Part shown: positions 43,512 to 53,565 of the stretch, one piece after another
How the letters are laid out: each line of letters opens with the position of its first letter
Numbering within the stretch: the first letter of the stretch is position 1
Assembly (NCBI RefSeq): GCF_042453785.1
Contig: NC_091672.1
Coordinates: 14,898,501 to 14,962,500 of the forward strand
Length of the DNA: 64,000 nucleotides
Reading direction: 5' to 3'
Source: Malus domestica
Taxonomy: Eukaryota; Streptophyta; Magnoliopsida; Rosales; Rosaceae
Notes under the pieces: model-generated
Seen by the model: only the letters and a program-made list of their open reading frames with translations
What the model was told of the DNA's origin: nothing
Databases searched by the model: none
Position numbers and translations under genes: made by a program

Positions 43512-44032
43512 TGTTTGTACCATACTTGACCAATCCCGAAACTACCGAGCACCGGCCAACGCTATACTGTCAAGGACCCAGAAGAGTTCCCCTCCGACCA
43601 GGAGGCCAATCACTACTCGACACGTGTCAAGATCAGAAGCCAATCAGAGCGCAGCACGTGTCGACATCAAGAACCAATCACAACATGACACATGTCAATG
43701 TGACAAAGCTACAAGTTTTTCTATAAATAGGGGTCATTCCCCCACAATATTGCCTAATGCCATTTTGTGTTAAATCATTCACAAGAACTCACTAAATTGA
43801 GAGCTTGATCCTTTGTACTTGTGTAAGCCCTTCACTACTAATAAGAACTCCTCTACTCCGTGGACGTAGCCAATCTGGGTGAACCACGTACATCCTGTGT
43901 TTGTTTCTCTGTCTCTATTCATTTACGTACTTATCCTCACTAGTGACTGAAGCAACCAAGCAACCAAGCGAAGGTCACAAAACCTGACACTTTCTGTTGT
44001 ACCAAAGTCTTCGCTGATTTTGTGCATCAACA
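43512..44032 (+). mobile_element. 3' LTR of the gypsy element
   Basis: It starts TGTTTGTACC after the polypurine tract and ends GTGCATCAACA, 521 bp. It contains three CCAAT/G-box modules and TATAAATA at 43722. No 5' partner LTR exists in the window, so a target duplication cannot be tested; AATGG follows the end. Confidence 0.8.
43606..43729 (+). promoter_or_regulatory. LTR promoter: three 34-bp CCAAT plus G-box modules and TATA box
   Basis: CCAAT occurs at 43606, 43640 and 43674. CACGTG occurs at 43621 and 43655, with the variant CACATG at 43689. Both series step by exactly 34 bases, with 10 bases between the end of each CCAAT and the E/G-box. TATAAATA follows at 43722. CCAAT is the NF-Y site; CACGTG is bound by bZIP and bHLH factors and resembles abscisic acid response elements. 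This suggests stress- or light-responsive LTR transcription, which is inference. Confidence 0.75.
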
Positions 44033-44476
44033 AATGGCATAATCTGGCTCTTGGTATTCTAACTTTGCTTTCTTTGCATCAAAATTGTATCTGGCTCTTG
44101 GTTTGCTTGATCTAATTTTTTTTTATTTCTATAATTAGATAAATTAAGGAAATTTTTTCTATTAGTATATGAGTATTCGATTTTGAAATATCATTTTCCT
44201 CCATTTGACGTGATTTTGGATTACTAAGACTTAGGCTTGCTTTATGTGTTTTCGTTGAAAAAAGGCTTTTAGCTGAGTAATTTACTAATTTGGTTTTGAT
44301 TATCAGCTATAAGAGAATGGGGGGTTTAATTTGTAATTATATTGATGCGGCTAAATTTTTTAGGTTTTACAGATTTTTCCAGTTCAGGATGATAAAAATT
44401 TAGGGCTTTGATTTGTTGATGTGATTTCCACCTACTCTGAATTCAAATAGAAATGCAAGGATATATTAGACTTATA
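44033..44476. other. AT-rich intron-like DNA
   Basis: No ORF. 'ctggctcttggt' is repeated at about 44042 and 44091. It sits between the gypsy LTR and a TIR element. Confidence 0.4.
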
Positions 44477-45611
44477 GGGTGCGTTTGTTGTACCGGATTG
44501 TCTCGGACTGGACTAGCTGCAGGGACTAAGCTGGACTGGCTTAGACTAGACTAAGCTGGACTAGCTTAGTGAAACGTTTGGTGTAGTGTCGGACTAAAAA
44601 TAAGGATAATGAAATAGTTATCAATGTTCGAAAGAAACGGGGGCTTTTGAGCTCTCAACATCAAAAGAAACTCAACTAATTTTCAGACATTGCAACCACA
44701 GTTGGAATCAAACATGCATCCATAACCCACAATCTATGGCAAATAAAATTACGATTCTTCGTCAGTTTTCTCAACAACCAAACAACTTGTAAAATATCCA
44801 TTGAAGAACAGCACAATCAACATTTCCAAATCTTTATCTTCAATGTAAGAACAACATAAATTCGAAGAATAAATGTAAAACAAAAAATGACCAAAACAAA
44901 AGAACCGATCTATATCACCAATTATTCAAATCCAGAAAACCCAATTGAACCCAATTAAAAATAAACCCAAACAATCCAATTTTCCAGCAGATCTTTTAAA
45001 CTAGACAAATTGTTAAAATCCCATATGACAAGTTCACTGCTTGGATCCCAAAGATCAAAAGAGAGAGTAGTGCTTGGAAAAACCCAAATTGATCCAATTT
45101 CTCTAGCAGATCTTTGCAATCCGTTTTTGCCTTCAAACCTCTGTCTTCGAACCTCAACTTTCAAACCTAGCCTTCGGTCGTCAACCCCAGCCCTCAGCCG
45201 ATCGTAATATCAAGTAAACTTTCTCCTTTCTAATTGATCCATGGATCGAGCCCGACCCATCGGTGGTGGTAAATAGATTTTGGGATTCAGGTGGTGGTTT
45301 GGGTTGGCGGTGCATAGAGATATAGCAAGGGAAGATCCATGCGGGGAGAGAGTGGGAGGATTTGACGGCGAGGTCGTCCAGTAGGAAGAGAACGCGACGC
45401 GAGTAGACAAAGTAGACGAAGCAAAGAGCGGTCTTAGCAGTCCGCTTCATTTTGGGGGGACTATCTGAGACCCTCTAGCGAGGTCGATAGTCGGGACCAG
45501 TCCCACCTAGTCCCACTAAAGTTAGTCCTTGTGATTAACAAACACAACACTACACTAACTTTTAGTCTAGTCTAGTCTAGTGAAGGTTAGTGAAGCCAAA
45601 CAAACACACCC
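44477..45611. mobile_element. TIR element with 3-bp flank ATA (PIF/Harbinger-like)
   Basis: The left end GGGTGCGTTTGTTG is matched by the right end CAAACAAACACACCC. ATA flanks both sides (44474-44476 and 45612-45614). Subterminal regions hold many GGACTAG/CTAGTCC words (about 44505-44570 and 45500-45585). No transposase is seen; open frames at 45181-45450 (minus) lack domains. A 3-bp duplication and GGG ends suggest PIF/Harbinger, but TAA/TTA would be the usual target. Confidence 0.65.
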
Positions 45612-45679
45612 ATAGTGTTTGCTTATTGTAGATGTTGTATTTCTGTAGTGCACTAATATTTGTTTTAAAAAAATTAATT

Positions 45680-45853
45680 AGTTTTTCCTCCTCGGTGTTT
45701 GCTAAGGCGCTTCTCAAGTCGGCATTGGAACGTGCAGGTGATGAGGATTCAGGGGATGAGGAGGAAATGGCAAAGGAGGAGGACCAAAACGTGTTCTCTG
45801 TTAGGATAATTGGTGCCCTGAATGCCAGAAAGTCTGCACTCACCACTCATTAA
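45680..45853 (+). pseudogene. Acidic protein fragment of unknown gene
   Basis: The frame encodes KALLKSALERAGDEDSGDEE followed by an EEEMAKEEDQNVFSVRII segment, ending in TAA at 45851. It reads like a C-terminal exon. No family is recognised. It sits among other captured-looking fragments. Confidence 0.35.
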
Positions 45854-46687
45854 TTATATGGTTTGTTACTTTGGTATTTATGGTTTAAAGGTGTTTAATT
45901 TGATGGTGTTTTTGATAAATTGTTAGTTTAGTTATTGATTGTATTGAGTGTGGTTTATGCTTTTGGTATTAAGTAGTTTTTTTATATCCCTGAACTCTTT
46001 TTCAGATAGAGAAACGTGAGTTCTTCTAAGGTGTTTAAGTGAGTGTCAATCAGAGAGTATTTTGTTAGAATATATGTCCGAACAAAAAATTTCTTTGGAA
46101 TGAAATAAATGAAACAACTTTTGAGACTCCCACATTTGAGATGTGTATAGGTTTTGAAAGTATAAAACCAAAAGTTACATTTTCATTCCTATTTACAGAA
46201 ATACAACTTGCAGAATTAGTTAAATGTATCAAATGACTAGCGTGTGAATTTGTGTATAGTTAAAAATAATCTTATCCTTAAGGATTATTGATTGGGCAAA
46301 TTTGGTTGAGTAAATTTAGGGTTATTGATTGGGCTAATTTGGTTGATTAATTGATTTGATTTAGATGGGTTTGAGGGTTAGTTTGTAGGAATGTTCCATT
46401 GGTGTTCTTTTTCTTCTACACAGTTACCAAAATCTCAAGTCCCCATTTGATCCTCGAGTACAACCTAATCATCTTTGTTGTAATACAATCATATTCTTGA
46501 TGTTTGGATTTTTTACACTCATGTTTCTACCCATTATATGTTTCTGCCCAATCATATTTGCTCATGTTTTCGCTGTTAGAAAATACATGCATGTTCTCTA
46601 AACTAAAATACACTTCTCAGATTGCTGTGATTATTGGATTGGATTTTCCTTATTTACCTTCATATAATGGTGGGTTTAAATTTTCAG

Positions 46688-46769
46688 GTGAAAGTTTTTA
46701 CGCAACCTCATTGCTTGCAAAATTTTGTTCAGTCAACATTCAATGCCCTGCCATCAGATCAAGTTAAAG
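46688..46769 (+). pseudogene. Orphan phosphoglucomutase exon
   Basis: Preceded by a TTTTCAG acceptor and followed by AAAG/GTATGA, this 82-base exon encodes VKVFTQPHCLQNFVQSTFNA and then LPSDQVK. It matches the segment just after the GTSGLRKK substrate loop near the N-terminus of plant cytosolic phosphoglucomutase, which interconverts glucose 1- and 6-phosphate. No neighbouring PGM exon was found (no GTSGLR upstream, no DGRYFSKDA downstream), so it cannot make enzyme. Intact splice sites suggest genomic capture of one exon with flanking introns. Confidence 0.75.
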
Positions 46770-47233
46770 GTATGAATCACTGTCATACTATTTTCGTAAC
46801 TTTTTATTCCCTTGTTGAACACAATGGAGTGAATTGTCTTCATTTGCATTCTTGCATTTGAACTTACGTATGTTCTTACTCATTTGTAAGCTTTTCATTA
46901 GTCATGAAATATGATACATTTTCTCTTTACAAATTGATGACATACAATTAGTTTCTTTTTGGTTGGGTTGAAATGATATTGATTGTGTTGTTATGAAGCT
47001 CCTTTTTATAGTTGAGTTGAAATCATGTTAATAGAATCTTTTTTTTGGTTGGTCCGATTTGTAACAAATGAGATTGTTTTGTTTGAATCAAAATTTGATA
47101 TTTTTTTGTGTGAAATTATAATGGAATCTCAAATTTGTCAGGTATATCTTAAGATTCTTCGTTGCATATTCACCTTACAACTTTTACATTGTCTCTTGAT
47201 TGGATGGATTTTTATAATTTCCATGATCAACAG

Positions 47234-47284
47234 ATGCATGAAGTAAGGAGGAAGCTACTACTCTTATGGAGCTTCTTTGGCATG
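47234..47284 (+). pseudogene. 51-base exon-like fragment
   Basis: An ATCAACAG acceptor and CATG/GTAAGT donor bound it. In one frame it encodes KEEATTLMELLWH. Source gene unknown. It lies 0.5 kb from the PGM exon, but I could not place it in PGM. Confidence 0.35.
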
Positions 47285-47756
47285 GTAAGTTGAAGTTGCA
47301 AATCATTTTTTTCGTTCATGGAATTCATTATCTTTCCATATTGGCAATTAGCAGTGTCTGACAATTGGTAAAGTGTGTTCATTTTTCTGCTTAACTTATC
47401 TTAAGAATATTTGCATCTTAATACTTATTTTAATTATGTTAATTTGTCCCCTTTTCCATAGAACTTTGTGAAATGTGAATGTAGGTTATTCTCAATCCTC
47501 AGATAGTGATTATTTAACTTCTCCAAACTTGGCTACTCAGCTTAATGTATGCTTGGATTTTAAAGGGGCACCGTATTTATGAGTTGTACGATTCTAGGGA
47601 GATAAAGAGAGGGGATTGAGAGGTCATGCTAAGGAGAGTATATTACTTGCCATTGATGAATATACTTCATATAATAGCAATGTGATGATGTGTGGCATGC
47701 TTTAACTAAGGGATGCTTTTGTGTAGTAAGAAAACCATATAGTCACATTTTTGTAT

Positions 47757-47779
47757 TTTTTTTTTTTTTTTTTTTTTTG
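47757..47779 (+). repeat. Poly-T run
   Basis: About 22 consecutive T bases in intron-like DNA. Confidence 0.95.
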
Positions 47780-47988
47780 GATTTGGTAACCTGAAATTTT
47801 ATGTGTGAACTATATGTTTCTTAAAGAAACAGAACTTTTTTGGAAACCATCTCTTTCTAATCCAAGACGTTCAGTTTCTTCTCTGTGCAATGTGTTTATA
47901 TGCCAACTCACTTGAATGTATATAAAAAAACTGTTTATTCATAATTGTGTTGAATTTATTCATCCAATTACACTTGAAACAACAGGTT

Positions 47989-48019
47989 CCCGCAACAACG
48001 CGCGGGCATATTTTCTCGT
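47989..48019 (+). mobile_element. Helitron-like 3' terminus
   Basis: CCCGC at 47989-47993 can pair with GCGGG at 48002-48006 across an 8-base loop. Eight bases later comes CTCGT, close to the Helitron end CTRR followed by the host T. A short GC-rich hairpin just before such an end is the hallmark of Helitron 3' termini. The third base departs from consensus, and no 5' TC end has been located, so the element's extent is open. Confidence 0.45.
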
Positions 48020-48020
48020 T

Positions 48021-49186
48021 GTATCTGAAGAGAAGGTTCATATTGACTTGAAATAAATTCCTATTAATTTGTATTTGTATCTCCGGCTAGATATACATGC
48101 ACAAAATAAGTACAATTGCTATTCTTGCAATTTTCCGGCCACCAATTATACGAGTTCTCGACCAAAGAAAACAAAGACGGCGAAAGACCATGTTGCTCTG
48201 TTCAGTTATGGGAAGAGGGAGAGGAAGGAGATACACCAGGATCTCAAATACCTTTTTAATCAGAAAACATGAAAACACCGAGTGGAGTTTAGCCACTGTC
48301 ACTGAACCAATTTTCTCATATCAAATGGACCACAGAATTTAGAACTTGAAGCCGAAATATTGGATATTTAGATAAATTTTGTGGATACGATCTCGTTCTT
48401 GTATTGTTGGAGCAAAAATATAACTTAACATGAACCCTAAATCACATGTTAATCTATATGAGTAGAAGAGTTACCTGTTGAAGACATGGTGGTTGTAAAA
48501 GAACTCTTCTACTCATTCAGAGACCTTTATTTTCTAATGGTGATAGACCCCGAAAGTAGAACACTTTCTCTATGAGCAGGGAATTCATTTACACGATGCG
48601 ATGTAGCCAACTTCCATCTACCGTGGAGGGTTGGTTGTTCACCCGTTGCACCAAATCCCAACCGTGTATGGAGTGGCTTTAGAAGCACGTTGAATATATT
48701 TCCTCAATTATAGGATGTTGGTTTTACACGTATTCAACCTCTAATGATTTGCATCACCAACATATTACTTCTCCTTATCACAACTAGTTGAGTCCACATA
48801 GGATTCTTACATGTATATCTATACTACTATTGATTTATATGCCTGCAAGTTTAATTCGTGATTTCTGAATTCTCTTTTTCAGGTTTTTAGAATTCCACAA
48901 CGACTCCCATCATATTTTGTGCTTCAATCCGACAGAAGACGAAATGCAGAGAATGCAAATTGTTAACGATTGACGAACAAATTAAGAATTGTGCAGCTTT
49001 CTTAATGAACAAAAGAATTGTATTAAGACAGCCTTCATATTCACTTCGTCAATCGAATCGACCGCCTTATGTCAGGTAATAATTCTTGTTTCTACCCTAA
49101 TTCACAGAAGAAATGTCCCAAGAAGTCTACCCTCCTCTTCCCTAGGGTACTAGTATAGTGTACATGCATGCAGGTGAATCATATCG
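48021..49186. other. Intergenic DNA 3' of the MIZ1-like gene
   Basis: Open frames at 48069-48342 on both strands have no domain. The 500 bases left of 49187 would hold the MIZ1-like gene's 3' UTR and polyadenylation site. A decayed TE phrase ('catctaccgtggagggttggttg') lies near 48615. Confidence 0.5.
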
Positions 49187-49945
49187 TCATATCCTTACAA
49201 AGAAAATACTGAGCTCGGGCCCATTATTCCCTTCAGGACTCAACATGTACAAAGTTTCCGAGTCTTTTGAGCCAACAACACGTTCGAAGAGGGCCCGCAT
49301 ATACGCCATTTCGCCATCGGGACCCTCTACCTCAGACTTCCCGGGCAACACACCTGCGCCCATAGTCACTGCCTTGAGAAGTTCCATAACGTTCAAGTCC
49401 TCCTCTGTGGCCTCCCTCTTCATTCCATACCCTGTCTTCTTCCCATTGCAGTATATGGTCCACACCGGCTCGTCAATAAGCCTCGTCTTCTCCTTGTCCG
49501 CTCTCTTTTCGCATTCCAACGCGATTCTGACCATCCCTGACCCCATCTCCTTCTGCAGCACATTTGTCTGCATGGCCAGCTCCACCACTAGGCTCGGAAG
49601 ACACCTAGGGGTTTCTTGTACCGAAAGAGACACACGTCCCTTTCGGTACCCAAACAGCGTGCCACTGACCCGAGTGCCAGAGGAGATGGCCCGGCTAGAG
49701 TCGAGCCTGCCCATCGGGAGTGAGGGCATCTTGCAGGTGGGGGTGATGATGGGGAAGGATCGGAATACAGAGCGAAAGACGCGGAAGACTTTGGTTTTGC
49801 TTTTCTTTTTATGGCATGGTTCGAGAAGGGAGGATTGCTGGCGGGGAAGTGGCGGTGGTGGCGGGACTGTAGATGACGAGGATATTGTTGTGGCTGCTGC
49901 CGTCGTCTGATGGTCTTGTGATATTGGAGATTTCGGCTCCCCCAT
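49187..49945 (-). CDS. MIZU-KUSSEI 1-like protein (DUF617)
   Basis: A single-exon frame runs from ATG at 49945 (MGEPKSPISQ) to TGA at 49187, 252 codons. The open frame extends upstream but has no earlier in-frame ATG. Residues 1-50 are Ser/Thr/Pro-rich with PPPPPLP at 29-34. From about residue 55 the sequence follows the MIZ1 family: GTLFGYRKGRVS (95-106), PRCLPSLVVELA, EMGSGMVRIALECEK, EPVWTIYCNGKKTGYG, GAGVLP, and the C-terminal ERVVGSKDSETLYMLSPEGN then GPELSIFFVRI. MIZ1 in Arabidopsis is needed for root hydrotropism and lies on the cytosolic face of the endoplasmic reticulum. The biochemical activity of family members is poorly known. All family blocks are present and undamaged, so this is the one clear host gene. 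A copia element lies about 0.4 kb upstream. Confidence 0.92.
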   Translation of the reverse strand: MGEPKSPISQDHQTTAAATTISSSSTVPPPPPLPRQQSSLLEPCHKKKSKTKVFRVFRSVFRSFPIITPTCKMPSLPMGRLDSSRAISSGTRVSGTLFGYRKGRVSLSVQETPRCLPSLVVELAMQTNVLQKEMGSGMVRIALECEKRADKEKTRLIDEPVWTIYCNGKKTGYGMKREATEEDLNVMELLKAVTMGAGVLPGKSEVEGPDGEMAYMRALFERVVGSKDSETLYMLSPEGNNGPELSIFFVRI

Positions 49946-49985
49946 TAATGGCTTTGCTGACGAACCAGGAATGGGAGAATGCCAT
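49809..49985 (-). promoter_or_regulatory. Overlapping upstream ORF at the MIZ1-like gene
   Basis: An ATG at 49985, in context CTCATGG, opens a 58-codon frame in a different phase. It ends with TAA at 49809-49811, 137 bases inside the main coding region. The main ATG has T at -3, a weak context. If transcripts begin upstream of 49985, this uORF would reduce main-frame translation. Confidence 0.5.
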
Positions 49986-50330
49986 GAGAGAGAGACACAG
50001 AAGAGAGAGAGAAACAAAGCGTACTAGCTAGATTAGACGGGGAGGAGAGAGAGAGGGCAGGGGTGAGGAGTGCAGAGAGAGAGAGAGAGAGGCTGAGTCT
50101 AGTCGTTATGGTTGTTATGGGATTTGCGGTTTTGGTTGTGTTTGCTAAGCTTAAATTCCGGACGTTGACCACATCTCTATTTAGCCTTTACTATTTAGTA
50201 TTTTACCTTGTAGTACTCTCGAGGAGGACCTTATAAACGTGTATATCAAGTTTCATTTAATCTATGAGTAACGCTACTTTTATTTTACTTCCTTCGATCA
50301 ATTCTTATCACTTCTTCTTTTATATAATTC
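49986..50330 (-). promoter_or_regulatory. 5' leader and proximal promoter of the MIZ1-like gene
   Basis: On the gene's strand, the sequence just upstream of the start is CT-rich (49985-50095, including an (AG/CT)n run at 50070-50092), typical of plant 5' UTRs. No certain TATA box is seen. The copia 3' LTR edge is at 50331, so native upstream sequence is limited to about 385 bp from the ATG. Confidence 0.45.
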
Positions 50331-50586
50331 TGTTGTAGGCCTATTTGACTGAACTGTATAAAGGGTAGAGAGGGAGAGGGGCCGGTGGCAACAGAGAGAA
50401 GAGAGATATGTAATTGTAAGGTGTGTGTTGTATCACCTCTTTATCCCTTTATTTATACTAGTAGGATAGGTAGAATCCTTACCCTAATAGGATTACATTT
50501 CTAATAGGAATTCATTTCTAATACAAGATACTCTAGATACAATAGGATTTACACAATCACATTCATAATCCAATAGGACTGCAACA
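50331..50586 (-). mobile_element. 3' LTR of the copia element
   Basis: On the minus strand it starts TGTTGCAGTCC after the polypurine tract and ends CCTACAACA. At 256 bp it is short. A 'TATAAA' at about 50357 (plus) and 'ATAAATAAAGG' on the minus strand near 50450 are AT-rich signals. It faces the MIZ1-like gene. Confidence 0.85.
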
Positions 50587-50600
50587 CTCCCCCTTGAGTG
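50587..50600 (-). other. Copia polypurine tract
   Basis: The complement reads CTCAAGGGGGAG directly before the LTR start, the expected plus-strand primer. The same tract lies beside the second LTR at 56683. Confidence 0.8.
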
Positions 50601-50999
50601 TGTAAATACTCAAACAAAACGTCACATTAGATCTTCAGCAGATGAGGTAGAATAGTTGATGAAGTTGTCGGTACAACAGATGAATGCGAGTCTCAAATAT
50701 AAGAAAGTAAGTATGCATGGGTAGTAAAACTCACAAAACCTCACTATGGTAAAACCCAAGGCATGGGGAAAACCCATAGACTAAGGAGAAAAGTGAGAAG
50801 TATGCATAATGTCTAAAACAAACGTCAAACAGGATGAAAGTAGTGAACTCAATGGAGTATGATCATTCCAAGATGGGTGCCTCATCAAAACCTCATTAGG
50901 TAGGAAAAACCCAGTAGGAAAAATGCTCTTAATCGTAGGAAAAAGACCACGTGAGTATGCTTCAGGATACTTCCCCTGAGTTAGACATAACTTCTAAAT

Positions 51000-52493
51000 A
51001 AGAGAACTACAAGCAATTCAACTTAGATAATTTACGCATACTGATTCCTTGGATGAGCTTTTGAAAAGTAGACTTGGGCAATGACTTGGTAAAGAGATCG
51101 GCCAGGTTGTCCTGGGAATGGATTTGCTTGACTTAAATGTTTTGATGTTGTTGTTGCTGGTGAGAATAAAAGAACTTTGGCGCTATGCGCTTGGTGTTGT
51201 CTCCCTTGATGTATCCCTTCTTTAACTGCTCGATACATGCTACATTGTCTTCAAAGATCGTCGTAGGAAGGTTAACAATGGAAGTAAGACCACTAGTGCT
51301 TCGAATATGTTCCATAATTGCTTTCAACCAAAAGCACTCTCGCGAGGCTTCATGCAAGGTGAGAATCTCAGCATGGTTCGAAGAAGTCGCAACTAGCGTT
51401 TGCTTGGTAGACCTCCAAGCAGTGGCGGATCCAGGAGATAATATTAAGGGGGTCAGTAAGAATAGTGCGCACATTGCGCAAATTTTTTTATACCAGAAAT
51501 AACATGCATATCGCCATTTCATCGAGTCTTGGTAAGCCTTAAGTCATTTGGAAATGCATACTACACACCTGTTAATGTATGCAAGGGGCAACACCCAAGG
51601 TATTCATGGACATTCATCGGGTTTTGGTAAGCCTGAAGTCGGTTGGAGGGCATGTATGAAACCAACTCTAATCTTCAAAAGGGCAGCACTCAAGGTATCC
51701 ATGGACATTCATTGAAGTTAGGAGGGTCAGCACCTAAGGTATCTATGGACGTTCATCGAAGTTTGGGGGGTCAGCTGACCCTTCTTGCCCCTTAATGGAT
51801 CCTCCAGTGCCTCCAAGATATAGCGGTGTCTCCAACGGTAAAGACATAGCCCGTTTGAGAACGTGCCTTATGTGGGTCAGACAGATAATCAGCATCCGCG
51901 TAACCAATAAGGCAAGAATCAACCCGAGGATCGAAGGGGGTGGCGGCTCCTCTCGAGGATTCATGGGTATAGAACAAGCCCAAATCTGTCGTACCCTTGA
52001 GGTAGCAGAAAATGTCTTTAACACCATTCTAGTGTCTGTGTGTAAGCGTGTTGCTGTATCTAGCTAAAAGATTAACAGCGAATGAGATGTCGGGTCTAGT
52101 GCATTGAGCGAAGTACAATAAAGCACCAATTGCACTTAGGTATGGAACTTCAGGCTCTAAAGTTTCTTCCTCGTCCGCATTTGGACGGAAAGGATCTCGT
52201 TTAGCATCTAGAGTCCGAACGACTATAGGAGTACTTGAAGGCTTCGCTTTATCCTCATTAAAACCTTGTAACACCTTTTGGGTGTAGTTTGATTGATGTA
52301 CTAGGATTCTATCCAAACAATGCTCGATCTCTAGGCCGAGACAATATCGAGTTTTCCTAAGATCTTTCATCTCAAATTCCGGTTTCAAGTGAACGGCAAT
52401 TTCCTTAAGCTCTGCGGGAGTTCCGATGAGGTTCATGTCGTCAACATAAACTGCAACGATAGCAAATCCGGAATGTGACTTCTTAATGAACAC
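51000..52493 (-). pseudogene. Copia RT C-terminus and RNase H, interrupted
   Basis: Minus-strand pieces give the RT active site AVYVDDMNLIG (near 52450), GLEIEH, VPYLSAIGALLYFAQCTRPD, then RNase H text GYADADYLSD and TGYVFTVGDTAISW. Beyond the MITE, RSTKQTLVATSSNHAEI, FEDNVACIEQLKKGYIK and LADLFTKSLP follow to a stop near 51001. The two RNase H parts join in frame across one copy of the MITE's target duplication. RT sequence N-terminal to YVDD is largely deleted (only flanking pieces at 52483-52695). Confidence 0.85.
51412..51817. mobile_element. hAT-type MITE inside copia RNase H
   Basis: The element is 51420-51809 (390 bp). Its left end CAGTGGCGGATCCAGGA is mirrored by the right end TGGATCCTCCAGTG. 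CCTCCAAG flanks both sides (51412-51419 and 51810-51817), an exact 8-bp duplication. Inside are repeats of GGTATCCATGGACATTCATTG-like phrases at about 51600, 51695 and 51740. Confidence 0.9.
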
Positions 52494-52769
52494 TCATGTG
52501 CATAGTCTGTTGTGCAGCCGCCCTACCCTCGAGGATGGTTCGGCCTTCCAAGGTGGTGTTACAGCGTACGTTAAGTACGTCCATCCTTGTAGGTGCGTTT
52601 GCAGTGGGTATATGTGATCTCGTCAACTTTTCTAGATCAATAAAAGCATTTGGTATGCTTTGAGCAATGCTCTGAAGATCTAGAATGCGTCGCACTTCAG
52701 TTTCAAATTAAGGGGTGCGGGGATTTAAATGAGACATAATGGGATTAATCCACGATAATTCGCGGTGTT

Positions 52770-53565
52770 CTACATGAATGTTAGTGATCTTATCTCCCCT
52801 AACGACGGGAAGACTATCTCATCGAAGTGACAATCCGCAAAATGTACGGTAAAGAGATCTCCTGTCAAGGGCTCTAAGTAGCCAATAATGGATGGAGAAT
52901 CATAACTGACATAGATTTCCATTTTTCTCTGAAGACCCATTTTGGTACGTAGTGGTGGCGCTATTGGTACATAGATTGTGCACCCAAACACATGTAAATG
53001 CGAAACATCAGGCTCGTATCCAGTAACCAACTGTAACGGTGAATAAGGTTGGGTAGCAGTGGGCCTCAAACGGACCAATATAGCTACGTGTAATATTGCA
53101 TGGCCCCAGACAGATACCGGCAAGTTGGTTCTCATAACCAAAGTCTGAGCTATTATTTGAAGGCATTTTATGAAAACTTTTACCAGGCCGTTTTAGGTGT
53201 GAACAGTGGATACAAGATGTTAAATATTAATCCCAACAGACATGCAATAATCGTCAAAGGTCTATGACATAAACTCTTCAGCATTATCCAGTCGAATCGA
53301 CTTAATCGGATAATCAGGGTGGTGAGCCCTAAGCTTAATAATTTGTGCTAGGAGTTTCGCAAATGCAGCACTACGTGGGGATAATAAGCAGACATGTGAC
53401 CATCGCGTCGATGCATCAACAAACACTATGAAATATCTAAATGGTCCGTTTGATAGGTCCACAAATATCCCCTTGAATCATCTAAAGAAAGTTAAGGGTG
53501 TCGTGAATAATCTTTGTAATTGAGGGTTGAATGATCAAGTTCCCTAGGGAACATGCTTTGCAAAG
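52770..53565 (-). pseudogene. Copia integrase remnant
   Basis: Pieces include GPFRYFIVFVDASTRWSHV and RLDNAEEFMS (53262-53462). Next come VWGHAILHVAILVRLRPTA, PYSPLQLVTGYEPDVSHLHV and FGCTIYVPIAPP (52770-53141). The spacing and order fit the copia integrase core and C-terminal part. Stops divide the frame, including one between the two blocks. Confidence 0.8.

Larger units (their letters stand above)
33880..44032 (+). mobile_element. Tat-like Ty3/gypsy retrotransposon, 5' truncated
   Basis: From 33882 the element reads protease, RT, RNase H and integrase in one frame. It continues with a repeat-rich 3' region, an antisense ORF, a polypurine tract and a 3' LTR. The order PR-RT-RH-IN defines Ty3/gypsy. 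The long 3' region with tandem repeats and an extra reverse ORF is typical of the plant Tat/Ogre/Retand lineage. The 5' LTR, leader and gag are missing: the left edge abuts about 50 bases of unrelated DNA and then the family B solo LTR. The intact pol frame suggests the element was recently competent before the 5' loss. Confidence 0.85.

Noticed and set aside
49158..49910. 250-codon plus-strand frame opposite the MIZ1-like gene
   Set aside because: It mirrors conserved MIZ1 codons; the minus-strand protein matches the family, so this is a shadow.
49946..50017. Upstream extension of the MIZ1-like frame by 24 codons
   Set aside because: It opens with TTG, contains no ATG, and reads a CT-rich leader; ATG at 49945 is the first usable start.
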